A DNA stretch of 64,000 bases. Origin: Tuctoria greenei (lineage: Eukaryota; Streptophyta; Magnoliopsida; Poales; Poaceae). Below, one piece after another: positions 33,334 to 44,523 of the stretch. Numbering within the stretch: the stretch's first letter is position 1; every line of letters begins with the position of its first letter. A model generated the notes under the pieces. It was not told the origin of the DNA. It saw only the letters and a program-made list of their open reading frames with translations, and ran no database searches. The translations under genes and the position numbers were made by a program. The DNA is taken from positions 114,743,110 to 114,807,109 of the forward strand of contig JAYESD010000001.1 in the NCBI GenBank assembly GCA_036927565.1, given 5' to 3'.

Positions 33334-34155
33334 GCCATTAACACTACTCTCATCAAGCGCCGGGAGGCACTTGAGGAGAGGGAGAAACAGCTCAAAGACG
33401 AAGAGCAGAAACTCCTAGAGCTGCGGGATGACGTACTGAGGAGGGAGGAGGAGCTCACCGAAAAGGTGGCTCTGGCCGACAAGGGCCTAGAAGAGCGCAC
33501 CAGGAAATTGGGAGAGCGCTGCACTGAGGAGGAGGAGAAGGCCTGGGTGCGAGGGCAGGAACTCTACAAGCAAGAGTGTGCCCTTGCTGCCTGGGAGAAG
33601 AAAGTGAGGAGTGGGGAGAAGGACCTGGTTGATCGCCGGAACAAGATCCACCTCCGCGAGGAGGAGCTCGGAAAACTCGAGAAGCGGGTTGATGAAAAGA
33701 TTCAGCAAAACGCCAAAGAAGTTGAGCGCCTCGCTCGCGAGAATTCTGAACTGGTGGCGGCCAAAAGATCCTTGGAAGAATTGTAGGCCTTGAGGACTGT
33801 GGACTCCCTACAGATTTGGGAGTTCCTGGGCAAGGCCAACTACGCGCTGACACTGACGGGCTTCAGTCCCATGCGTCCGGATGATCCGGAGCCGGACCTA
33901 GCATTGCAGGCGTTGAGCTCGGCAGGTAGTAAACTCTCCAAGGTGGGCGATGTCATCGCGGACCAATTGGAGGTTGAGGGACAATCCCTAGCGAAGAATG
34001 TCGCAGAGTATGTGCTGACGTGCTACACCAGCCGGAATCCCCAATTTCCTCTGGACCCGGTGCTTGAAGGTCCTATTGAAGGAGAAGGTGAAGCTGCCCG
34101 AGCCAACGTGTCGGAGGTTGCCCAGAAGGTCGCCCAATTCTTCCATAGGGTCTAG
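33334..34155 (+). pseudogene. Element E antisense gene, coiled-coil and C-terminal part
   Basis: The frame broken by F at 17013 resumes here in phase, with one copy of GCCAT shared. About 150 codons of dense coiled coil follow (EEREKQLKDEEQKLLELRDD, LREEELGKLEKRVDEKIQQN), then TAG at 33784-33786. The frame then continues for 123 codons of a C-terminal domain (IWEFLGKANYALTLTGFSP, LSKVGDVIADQLE) to the stop at 34153-34155. Together with the N-terminal part it would have been a protein of roughly 1000 residues with a PF04195-like head, PE-rich spacer and coiled-coil tail. Function is unknown; the coiled coil suggests oligomerisation. Confidence 0.65.
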
Positions 34156-35376
34156 GACCATCTCTGTAGTTCCCACTTGTATTCTCTCTTCTTCTTCCTC
34201 AATTTTGTAATCCCTTGTCTCCAGATGAATGAAATCCACAAATTTTTGTGAATTTCACTTTTTGTCTTCAACACTTTTGTCTTCATTTGGCCCCCTGGTA
34301 GATGTACACAATTTGATTGTGAACATGTACCAAGAGGATATTGTGTTTTGTTGAAGACTCATTTGCTTCAAACTTGCAGAGTGTATGTCTGAAGTCTTCG
34401 ATAGTGAAGGCCCCCTGAGGTCAAATTGACTACCGTCGGAGCTTAGTAGCTCCAGCAATAGTCCCTATCAACGCGTAGAGCATCGATAATTAGCCCTCCG
34501 GGGTGTCGGAGCTTAGTAGCTCCGGCAGTGACCTTTGCCAACGCGTAGCTTGTCGGCAGCAGACTCCGCTTGTGGGGTCTTTTCACCATCTTTTATTTTA
34601 CATCAACGGCTGGCCCCCCTAGCTTTACCGGAGCTTGGTTGCTCCGGTGATGCTCGTTTTCAATGCTTAACATCGATTACAAGCCATCTAGGGGAGTCGG
34701 AGCTTTGTTAGCTCCGACTTTTCTCCATCAATGTGGATTTTATTTTTCCTGCACACTAAAGCCAAGAAAAATAGTAAAATTCGTTTCTTGTCTATAACTT
34801 CGTTGCGGCTTACGATTCTTAAGAAAATTTTAGGTCAAACGCGATTCTGGATACAATCGAATGCGTTGTCTTTTCTTCCAGATCCAATTGTACTTGGACC
34901 CGCCTTACTTCGGCCTGCCGGTTTGTAGGTAGAGTGGCGTACTTAGGGTGCTTGACCAGGCTAAGTCGATAGCACACTCCGACCCTAGGTTGGCTTGGAG
35001 GCATTCAGGCGAGTGAACCATGAACAATATTTGGATCCGAAAGAATTGACAATACAACTCGAATTGTACATGAACTGTTCAAACTAAAATTTCTTAAGAA
35101 TTGCACAACTTTGTTATAAACAAGAAAGAGAAAAATAAAAAATGTTGAGCCTGTAAAAAATAAATGCACGTGGAGTCTGTTTCAGCTGAAGATGTCTTTC
35201 ATTATAGGTCTGGGGTACAGGGGAAACAAGTACACTCTTAGGGTACGGAACCAGGCTAAGCGTGTTTAATTTCTCGTTTGACCCAGGGTAGCTAGCCACA
35301 CTTTTAGTTCTGATACTGTGACAAGTGTTGCATGCCCGACTCTGTACAATAACTCTATAACATACACCTCAAGTTA
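34156..35376. other. Region between E's two convergent genes
   Basis: This 1.2 kb holds no gene and is the shared 3' region of gag-pol (minus) and the antisense gene (plus). It contains the four hairpins at 34437-34719 and AT-rich sequence after 34720. Confidence 0.55.
34437..34719. repeat. Array of four inverted repeats (CGGAGCT..AGCTCCG)
   Basis: Hairpin-forming palindromes lie at 34437-34454, 34507-34524, 34627-34648 and 34695-34719. The last has perfect 10-bp arms, AGTCGGAGCT and AGCTCCGACT, with a 5-base loop. They start 70, 120 and 68 bp apart and lie just past the end of the antisense gene. Confidence 0.75.
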
Positions 35377-36739
35377 TTACAGACTCACCTCCGTGATATT
35401 AAGTGTAGAACTTACAGAGGTGCTCAATGTTCCAAGGATTTGGGAGAGGTGTCCATCCTCGGTAGCCAAGCGAACGCTTCCGGGACGGGATACTTTAATC
35501 ACTCGGAAGGGTCCCTCCCAGCTTGGGGAGAGTTTGTTTAACCCTTCTCTGGATTGTATTCTCCGTAGCACCAGATCGCCTTCCTCGAGCTGTCAGTTGT
35601 GTACATGCCGCTGATGGTAGCGCCGAAGGGCTTGGCGGTATCGGGCATTCCAACCAGCTGCTTGGCACCTTCCCTCCTCAAGGAGGTCTAAGTTTTCACG
35701 CCGGAGCTGGTCCTGTGTGGCTTCGTCGAAGGTCCGGACCCGGAGTGACCCCAAGGTGATTTCCGGAGGAAGGATTGCTTGAGCTCCATACACCAGAAAG
35801 AAGGGTGTCTCTCCAGTTGACCGGTTTGGATATGTCCTGTTGGCCCATAAAGTGGGCGGAAGCTCTTCAATCCAGTTGGCTCCATGTTTTTTCAAACGCT
35901 CATAGGTGCGCGTTTTGAGTCCTTTAAGGATTTCAACATTTGCTCTCTCGGCTTGGCCATTGCTTGCTGGGTGAGCTACAGAGGCGTAGCAAACTTGAAT
36001 GCCGAGGTCTTCGCAATATCCTTGAAATGCAGAGCTTGTGAATTGGGTCCCATTATTAGTGATGATTTTGATTGGGACTCCAAATCTGCATAAAATGGAC
36101 TACAAAAAGTTGATAGTAGATTGCTTGTTGATTGTCACAACTGGGGTTGCTTCCGGCCACTTGGTGAACTTGTCAATGGCAACGTACAGGAACTTGTAAC
36201 CTCCGACGGCTCTTGGGAAAGGTCCCAAGATGTCCATCCCCCACACAGTGAAGGGCCATGTAGGAGGTATCATTTGTAAGGGCTGAGCCGGTGTGTGAAT
36301 TTGCTTTGCATGAAATTGACATGCTTCGCATTTCTTCACCAGCACAGTTGCATCCTGGAGTGCTGTAGGCCAGTAGAGGCCATGCCGAAAGGCTTTACCA
36401 ACCAGCGTGCGGGAAGATGCGTGGTTCCCACACTCGCCTCTATGGATTTCTGCGAGGAGCTCGCAGCCTTCTTCCCTTGTGATGCACCGCATTGGGATGC
36501 CATTGGCACTGCGCCGGTCGAGATCCCCTTCTACCAACGTGTATCTTTTAGCCAATCTGACTACCCGGTCAGCGGATACATCATCGTCAGGAAGGATGTT
36601 GTCTTTCAAGTAGCTCCGGATCTCCGAGATCCATGCATCAGAACTAACTTGAGCATTTTAGTCTTGCGTGTTGGGTTGCTCGGAGCTTCCGGCAGCACCT
36701 ACGACCCTTGATTGCTGCCATGGTAACAGGGCCATCGGG
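35377..36739 (-). pseudogene. Element E integrase
   Basis: An HHCC zinc finger is complete (EIHRGECGNH, then CEACQFH), followed by the core with GMDILGPF (first Asp) and the third acid in NGQAERAN. The second catalytic Asp is Asn: the codon at 36055-36057 gives ITNNGTQF, where the family has D before NGTQF. The frame is interrupted by TAG at 36100 and a stop at 35593. The C terminus (GPFRVIKV) degenerates before the stop at 35377. Integrase normally joins element DNA to the chromosome; this copy could not. Confidence 0.8.
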
Positions 36740-38071
36740 ACCGTCAGCTTCGGGATGCTGATCTCACCCCCTTCGCTCAGTTCGGCAGGCTGAGCTATGG
36801 GTTTTGACAACCTCCGGACAAAAGTTCTGTCAGGAGCCGGAGCTCCGGTTGACGCTTTCGTTGAGAGTTCATCGGCTTCAGCGTTGTGGGCACGCTGGAC
36901 ATGGTGGAGATCTAGGACTTCGAAGTCCTTCTGAAGCCTCTAGACTTCAAGGAGGTAAGCAGCTAGCTGGAGATTGTTGCAGGAGCATTCACCCTTCACT
37001 TGCTTAATGATGAGCTATGAATCTCCCTTGACCGTAAATGAGTGCTTAATATTCCGCCATGTTGTTGGTCGCCTTGAAGTCAAGGTGTACCATGTATTTT
37101 ACCTTCTCTCCAGTTGGTGCGAGGAGAAGGATTCCAGCTCCGGCCCCCTACTTTTGCATGGAGCCGTCGAAGTAGAGGGTCCAGTGAGGCTCGATGAAGA
37201 CCAGAGCCTTGTGTTCCGGCTTCTGCTCGCTGGGGCCCCTAGGGTTTGATGGATAGGGATTCCATTCCGCCACAAAATCCGCCAACGCTTGACTCTTGAT
37301 TGCTTGCCTTGAAATGAATTCGAGATCGAATTCAGCCAATTCCGCTGCCCACTTTGCATTATTCCCAGTTGAGTTGGGATTATGCAAGATTGCTCAAAGT
37401 GGGTAAGAGGTCACCACTGAGACTTTGTGAGCTTGGAAGTAATGGCGAAGCTTCCTGGAGGCAATAAGAACTGCATAGAGCAGCTTATGCACCTCTAGGT
37501 ATCGAGTCTTGGCATCATGTAGTACTTTGCTGATGTAGTACTTCGCTGTTGAAGCTGCATTCTGGAGACCAAATGGCATGGCTGTATAACAGTACAATCC
37601 ATCTACTGTGATGAAAGAGGTATGCTCTTCATATTCCCTAGACATTCTGATTTGATGATACCCAGAATATCCGTCTAGGAAACACAGTAATTCACACCCG
37701 GAGGTGGAATCCACTATTTGATCTATTCTAGGTAGTGGGAATGGATCTTTTGCACATGCCTTATTTAGTGTTGTGTAGTGGATACACATCCGAAGCTTCC
37801 CGCCGGCCTTGGGCACAACGACTGGGTTTGCTCGCCATTTTGGATGGAAGACTTCTCGGATGAATCCAGCTTCGAGCAACTTCTTCACTTCTTGTCGGAT
37901 GAAGTTATGTCGCTCTACGGATTGCTTCCGAGGCTTTTGATGCACAGGCCGGGCGTCGGGGTAGATCTTTAGATTGTGCTCAATCACTTCCCTGGGGATC
38001 CCAGGCATTTGTGACGGTTGCCAGGCAAACGCGTCGACATTAGCCCAGAGGAAAGTGATGAGCGCGAGTTC
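36740..38071 (-). pseudogene. Element E reverse transcriptase and RNase H domains, internally deleted
   Basis: RT starts well (GFIREVFHPKWRANPVVVPK, LPRIDQIVDST, FLDGYSGYHQI, MPFGLQNA). At about 37540-37555 the sequence jumps from the FGLQNA motif straight to the RNase H-side motif YYISKVLHD. About 200 codons, including the catalytic Y-x-D-D segment, are missing. It continues with ALADFVAEW and then a second RNase H-like domain (WTLYFDGS, GAGAGILL, ATNNMAEY), the extra domain typical of Tat elements. Stops lie at 37394 and 37148, and more follow in the second RNase H-like part. Confidence 0.78.
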
Positions 38072-40477
38072 CTATTTGTTGTTCAATCCCCCCGATATAC
38101 GTGTGGTTTGAGCGGCATCGGAACCAATTTGGACGACTTTGACGGGGATGTCGGTGTCACCGCTTGGCTGCACACGAGGTGCAGAAGTCAAGCCTCGGTG
38201 ACGAATGCTCGGGGGTTTTGGAGCTTGCTCTTGCCTGGAGTCCTCCTCTTGCGCTGTGGTAAGGGCATGGAGTTCTTCCAGAGCAGTTACTCTGGAAGTA
38301 CGATCTCCGCGAATCCGGAGAACGCCTACTGGTGTTGGAATTTTTAACACCAGGTAACCATAATGAGCAGCTGCCATGAATTTGTACAAGGCAGGCCTAC
38401 CCAAGATGGCATTGAAGGGTAAGTTGATCTGAGCAACGTCAAAGACCAACTTCTCGGTGCGATACTTCTCCCGGGTCCTGAAGGTAACGGGGAGGGTAAT
38501 AGCTCCGAGTGGGGTAATGGCTCCCGGACCTACTCCGAAGAAAGGTCGGGAGGGGTAGAGATCCTAAGGTTACAGCTGAAGCTTGGTAAAAGCTTCGAAG
38601 CTTATAAGGTTGAGCCCCGAACCTCCGTCTATCATGACATGGTGGAGCTGGACGTTATTGATGGTAGGAGATACCATCAAAGGTAGCTGACCTCCTCCAA
38701 CCATGCTTCGAGGGCAGTCCGAAGCATCAAAAGTGATGGATGTGTCCATCCACTTCCGATGAGGCTCCGCCCTGGCTGTAGGAGCTACAGCAGCCTTGTC
38801 CCGACGCATAGTCTTGATGACGCGGCGGGAGGTGATGTCCCATGATCCACCAAAAATGGTGTTCATGGTCTTCCGACGCTCGTTGTCAGAGACGTCGGAA
38901 TCGTCGTCGACGGAGGTGTAGACGGCCTTCAGGACCTTTTTGGGATCCTGAAAACCTAACTCCTCTTTAGCCGGAGCTTCGTCAACTTTTTGTTTTCCTT
39001 CCCTCTGTCGGAAAGGAGCTTCTTCTCGGCGCTTGTTGTAGCGCTCGGCAAGGTTTTGGACCTCCCGACAGTCTTCCAAACTGTGACTGTCCGTTTTGTG
39101 AATTGGAAACCACACCTTGGGTTTGCCACCGTCTTCAAAAGACGGTCGAGGTCGCTTCTCGGGGCGTGGCCCCCGGCCACCCGGAGCTGCAACAGCTGCA
39201 GCATTGGATGCACCGACCGACGGCTTCTTCTTTCCGTTGGTCTTTTTCTTCTTCTTGCCACTCCTGGAGGTAGCGGCTTCTTCTTTGGAGGATTTCTTGT
39301 GATCCTCCGGAGTTGGTTTGGAGTGCATTTCATGGCCCTCCGCAGCTCTGGCACATTTGTCAGCCAAGCTGAAGAGTTCCGTGACACTAGTAATCTCCTT
39401 GATCGCCAGTTTCTCCAACATCTTCTTATCCCGCACTCCCTGTCTAAATGCCACAATGACAGAGGCTCTATAGATAGAAGGGATAATGTTTCGTACCTGA
39501 GAGAATGATCGCAGGGATTCTCCTCCTTTTTGCACAACTACAAAAAGGTCCAGTTTAGTGCCTGGTCGGGTGTAAGAACTCCCGAAGTTGGCGGTGAACT
39601 GCCGGCACAACTCCTCCCAACTGCTGATGGAGTTGGGTGGAAGGCTCATAAACCAGGACCTGGCGGTCCCAGTTAAAGCCACTGGGAAATAATTGGCCAT
39701 TACGACCTCATTTCCTCCAGCTGCCAAGATAGCAGTGGAGTAAATCTGAAGAAATTCGACAAGATTAACGGTCCCGTCGAACTTCTCCGGCAGGTGAGGC
39801 CGGAACTTTTGTGGCCACCTGACCATACGCAGATGCATGGCTAGGGCTGAACAACCTCCTCCTACTCGTTCAGGAGCTGGAATGTCCTGAGCTTCTCGTC
39901 TTTCACGAGCTCGCTCAATATGGACTCGTCCGTCTTGTTGGCGATATTGGCGATCAAGCTCCGCCCAGAGGTCATGAGTTGAAAGCCTTGATACCATGTG
40001 AGTGCGTCGTGCCCCGGAGGGCAACGACGTCACCTGCTGTGATGCAGCACGTCTCCTGTTGTTGGAAACGTGCGGACCAAGTCCGCCAGACAAGGTCCGC
40101 CGCTGCGAAGGGGCCCGTCCTGAAGGAGGAGGACCCTGGTTGCTGATGTGGTCGGCTGCTGCTGCAACCAAGTGTTCCACATCGGCCCTCCACTGCTCCA
40201 TTGCATCCCTGGATGCGTCCGGAGGTGGTGGGCGCTGAAGAAGAGCACGTGCTGCCTGAAGCGCGTGTTCCGGGTTGTTGAGATGTGTCGACGCAGTGAT
40301 TGACGCCGGTGCACCATCGCGTTGTCCAGCTTGATTTGCTGGTGGAGGCGGCGGTGGTCGAAGTATGACTCCTGCTGGAGCCATGGTCCCTGCTGGTGGC
40401 TGCATATTGGAGGGATTACCCCCAACAGCTTGAACAGCGGGTTGACCATTGGATGATCCAGCGGCTGAGTTCACCAT
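38072..40477 (-). pseudogene. Element E gag and protease
   Basis: ATG at 40477 (MVNSAAGSSN) opens 635 codons: a Gln/Pro-rich N terminus, the capsid domain (FDGTVNLVEFLQIY, ARSWFMSLPPNSISSWEELC, FRQGVRDKKM), a basic Lys-rich linker, a CCHC-like remnant in which only a His and a Cys (DSHSLEDC) are visible, and the protease site MIDGGSGLNLIS. TAA (38570) and TAG (38564) interrupt it. The same frame continues through the protease C terminus (FNAILGRPALYKF) to TAG at 38072, after which RT follows in the same frame. Confidence 0.82.
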
Positions 40478-40494
40478 TCTTAAAATCTCAGCCG

Positions 40495-40513
40495 TCCCCT
40501 ACCTGGCGCGCCA
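40495..40513 (-). promoter_or_regulatory. Element E primer-binding site (TGGCGCGCCAGGTAGGGGA)
   Basis: This lies on the minus strand two bases after the LTR end CCGACA. It differs from the initiator-Met site and is of the kind used by RIRE2-type elements. The tRNA is probably tRNA-Arg, but I am not certain. Confidence 0.72.
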
Positions 40514-40515
40514 AC

Positions 40516-41343
40516 TGTCGGAGGTTCGGTGTGGGCGCACGGAGATTCAAGAAGGTGAAGTGTAAATGACACAGTAGACATGGGGATTTACGTGGTTCGG
40601 GCCGCCTGAGCGTAATACCCTACTCCACGGGGTGTGTTGATGTTGTATTGGATGTATGTCTAGAGCGTCTGTCTCGTATGTGTTCGAGCGTGTGTAGGGC
40701 GTGTAGAGATTCTGTGTAGCGCGTGTCCTATGTATCGCCGGCCTGTCCTTTTATAGTACAAGGGCAGGCCGTTACAAGTTAGCCTGGCCCGACATGTGGC
40801 CCCGGCGGTTACTGATATTGATACACATTCAACACATTTAATTGCCCTTAATGACCGAGTTATGGGCTTTGACAGCACCGTTACTGGTAATTAAGGTCGT
40901 CTGATCGTGTGTCATTAACATAGTATTAATGACACTTGATCGGGTCTTGAAGTCCTTGATTTCCCTTTGAAGATCCGGAGCCGTTGTGTTGTCTTCCGGA
41001 GGTTAGAGGCTGAAGATCCGACGGTTGGACACGTGGCAACGCCGGAGCGCACTGTGGGGAACAGATGGCTCCGGTGTTACCCGACATGTGTCAGCACCGG
41101 AGCTTCCCTCGGTCAGGGGTTAGGTGCGGGGGTGCCATTTCGGTACATAGCCCGGAGCTTCCCTCTTGCGGGCGGTAGCTCCGGTTTGATAGTACACGTG
41201 GCAACCCTAGGACTAACCATGTTGGAGAAGCGGGTCCGGACATGTCTGACATGTGGGCCTCCGAAGGTCTTCAAATCAAGTAGATGACTTTCCCTTGAGA
41301 TCTTTGCAATCCCAAGGAGTATATGGTACCCAGGGTACTGACA
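40516..41343 (-). repeat. Element E 5' LTR
   Basis: The LTR is 828 bp. The plus strand starts TGTCGGAGG and ends GGGTACTGACA. A TATA box (minus strand TATAAAAGG) lies at 40747-40755. It is repeated at 12985-13821. Confidence 0.88.
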
Positions 41344-42998
41344 AACCCCAACAAGTCTATTGATTTAGTTTCACAACGTGAAATGCCTAGCTCCGGTCAA
41401 TCTTCATCTTGTGGTACACTTACTTTGTTGTCCTCTCTAACCCTTGAACAGATTGAGGAGTTTCCAGAGGAGGAGCAAGTACTTCTCTCTACTAGGTTCT
41501 CAAACGCATTGCAAAATGTGAGAACTAGAAGGAGAGGAAGCTCCGGACCTCAACGATGTTTCGAATGTGGTAAGACAAGACATTTTTGTTCAGATTGCCC
41601 TATACTTTCAGGTCCTACTCCTCTGCAAACAACAAGAAGAAAAAGAAAGGTTTTACAGGACATCAATTGGTGAGCAGTTTTATCTCCGCACTCCAGGAAC
41701 ATGGCTCAAGCTACATGGACATTGGAAGTGATGAAGATGAAGATGATTTGGCAAACTTGTGCTTCATGGCGGGCAAGTCAAGATCAAGTATGGAGGAGGC
41801 TGAACACAACAATGACAATCAAGAGGTATGTCCTACTTGCGAAGAAATGTGTGATGCTGTTTCTGGTGCCATCGTTATAGTTAAGAAAAAGGACAAAAAG
41901 CTTAGGGACAATGCAGTTAAAATTGAGTCACTAGAATCTTAAATTAATTGTTTGAAATCTTTGATTCCTAGTGATGATGCATGTCCCTCATGTTATTTAA
42001 TATATGAACAATTGTCCTGATTAAGAAGTGTGCACACCTCCACACTTGATAAACTTGAGTTTGAAATTGAAAAGAACAATGAGCTTGTTGCACTTAATGA
42101 TAAAAACATGAAAGATGCTAGCTGTTCTACAATTGATTTGCATTGTTCTACTTGTGATGATCTTGATAAGAAACTACAAGATGCTATGAATGAAATTTCT
42201 ATATTGAACAATGCTTTACGTTTTCATGAAGTTAAATATTACTCCAATTTCGAATTAAAAAGGAAAAAGTTCATGTGAAAATTGCCTTGATCTGTCCAAT
42301 AAACTTGATAACATGCATAGGACATTAGATCAGTTTTGTAATGGGAATAAGAACCTAAACTTGCTGCTGAATTCTTCCAAGTCTTGCAATGATAAAACTG
42401 GTTTAGGTTTTGATTCTCATGCTCATGCGAAGGCACATCCACCTAAAATTGTAAAGTCATTAGAAAGAGGTTTGATTCAAATAGTTCCTAAAGAAAAAGA
42501 AGTGGTTTTCAAATCTGCAGGAGTGTTGTCTCATTCGGTTTCAAATAAAAATGTTGCTTGCTCATCTAGACATGAATAGAAAGTTAAATTTCATTGTACC
42601 TACTGTGGTAGAGATGGTCATGTCATAGATTTTTGTTATAGATTAGCTAAACAACAGAAAAAGGAAAGAATGATTGCTAGATCTCATAACTTTCATGCAA
42701 AATTTGCTGCACTTTCTAAACCGAGTGATAAGAACATGCAATCTGCTGTAATGAGTCGAAAATATGCAAAGTTTGCTTCCAAACCTAATGTTTTTCATGC
42801 TACACATGTAATACCTCGTAGGTCAGTATTTGGGTACAAAAATCATCAAACTTTGGCTCATAAACATGCTGTTTTGTCTCAGCTTTCCTGTGTTATTACT
42901 GCTGCACATCGTGTGACTCAGTACTGGATTCCTAAATGCCTTTTGACTAACCCCAGTATTGAGTCATCGACGTATTATGCTTCTATGCTATTACACGC
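41344..42998 (+). pseudogene. Element D gag, C-terminal part and linker
   Basis: Gag resumes after E (NPNKSIDLVSQ) and reaches a zinc knuckle CFECGKTRHFCSDC. A frameshift near 41600, stops at 41671, 41939 and 42017 and another shift near 42270 break it. The intervening sequence is an acidic and coiled-coil linker (KLEFEIEKNNELVALNDKN). A second CCHC motif (CTYCGRDGHVIDFC) occurs at 42599-42640. A large linker and two zinc knuckles fit SIRE-type elements. Confidence 0.68.
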
Positions 42999-44523
42999 TT
43001 GAGGACGGAGAACATTTGGATTGTGGATTCAGGTTGCTCACGCCACATGACCCGTAACAAAGAATGGTTCTCCTCCCTCTCTTTTGTATCACGTGTAGAG
43101 AATGTTACTTTTGCCGATAATTCTTCAACTTCTATAACTGCTAAGGGTTCGGTTAGAGTAAATAATCACTACACTTTGAAGGATGTGGCACTTGTTAAAA
43201 ATTTGAAATACAACTTGCTTTCTGTTTCACAACTGCTAGATGAAAATCTGGAAATTATTTTCACTAAAAATTGCTGCAAAGTTGTAAATTCAAGTAGTGA
43301 GCTTATTTTTAACATGTCACGGTTTGGAAGAGTTTTTAAAGCTGATTTTGATATATCTTCCTCTAAGCATAGGTGTCTAGTTGCTAATGATTCCAAAGAT
43401 TTATATTTTTGGCATCATAGACTTGGTCATGTAGGCTTTGATCATCTCACGTGTGTTAGTGCTCTTGATTGCATACGTGGGCTGCCTAAGCTTAAATGGG
43501 ACAAAGAAATTGTGTGCTCTTCTTGTAGACATGCTAAGATGGATGCAGGTTCACATACTCCTCTCACAATGATCTTGACAATTGAATCGGGTCAACTTTT
43601 GCACCTTGACACCGTAGGACCTTCACGTGTTCAATCCTTTGGAGGTAATGGTATGTTCTTGTGATTTTTGATGATTATTCTAGATGTTCTTGGGTTTACT
43701 TTATGGCATATAAGAATGAAGCTTTTAGTCACTTTAGAACTTTATTTCTTAGATTATCAATTGATCACCCATGATCTTTAAAAGCAATTAGAAGTGATAA
43801 CGGAACCGAATTTAAAAATCAATCTTTTGATCACTTTTGTACTGAAAATGGAATAAATCATCAATTTTCTTCACCGTATGTACCTCAACAAAATGGTGTT
43901 GTAGAAAGAAAGAACAGAACCTTAGTTGAGATGGCTAGTACTATGGTTGATGAATATCAAACTCCCAGGAAATTTTGGGTTGATGCGTTTTCAACTGCTT
44001 GTTATGTCTCAAATCGTGTTTTCTTGCGCGCTTGTCTAGGTAAAACACCATATGAGCTCCGGTTTGTACATAGGCCTAGTGTTACACACTTTCGAGTCTT
44101 TGGTTGCAAATGCTTTGTTAAGAAACATTGTAATCTTGATAAATTTGAACCTAGATCGGTTGATCGCATGTTTCTTGGTTATCCATCTCATACTAGAGGC
44201 TACTGTCTGCTTTTATTTGACACTAACAAAATTGTGGAGACTTCTAAGGTGTCTTTTGATGAAGCTAGCCCAGGTACTACCTCAAACATTGCATGTCCAG
44301 ATCCATATCCGCAGGGGGAGAGCATTTTCTTTGAAGATGAGGAAGAGGTGGAGCTGCTGCCTAAAAATTCAGCAGCTAATGACATTGTTCCAGCTCCTGA
44401 TTTTGATTCACAGCCAGCATCGACGACCACCTTTGCTGGTCCGGATCCTCCTCAAGTCACAAGCTCATCGATTTGTGATGATCATGAAGAAGAAGAAGCC
44501 TGTGAAGTGTCCACTCCCCTCTG
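42999..44523 (+). pseudogene. Element D protease and integrase
   Basis: Protease shows IWIVDSGCSRHMT. The pre-integrase zinc finger is intact (HHRLGHVG, CSSCRH). The integrase acids are all present (LHLDTVGPS, AIRSDNGTEF, NGVVERKN), but a frameshift near 43660 and a stop near 43772 break the frame. From 43931 a 197-codon frame covers the end of integrase (KFWVDAFSTACY, THFRVFGCKCF) and an acidic linker, ending at TGA 44522-44524. Confidence 0.75.

Larger units (their letters stand above)
12985..41343 (-). mobile_element. Element E: Tat-like gypsy element with antisense gene, split by F
   Basis: The LTRs are 12985-13821 and 40516-41343. The element reads on the minus strand: 5' LTR at the right, PBS at 40495-40513, gag-pol from 40477 down to 35377, and a polypurine-like tract next to the left LTR. 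A second gene on the plus strand (14355-17013 plus 33334-34155) converges on gag-pol. Gag, protease, a shortened RT, RNase H, an extra RNase H-like domain and integrase are recognisable. The order and the antisense gene match Tat-lineage elements (RIRE2, Grande and Retand types). Element F inserted in the antisense gene. I see no clean target duplication around E. Confidence 0.83.

Noticed and set aside
38990..39508. A 172-codon plus-strand open frame
   Set aside because: It lies opposite E's gag and its sequence is the complement of conserved gag codons. The real antisense gene of E is at 14355-34155.
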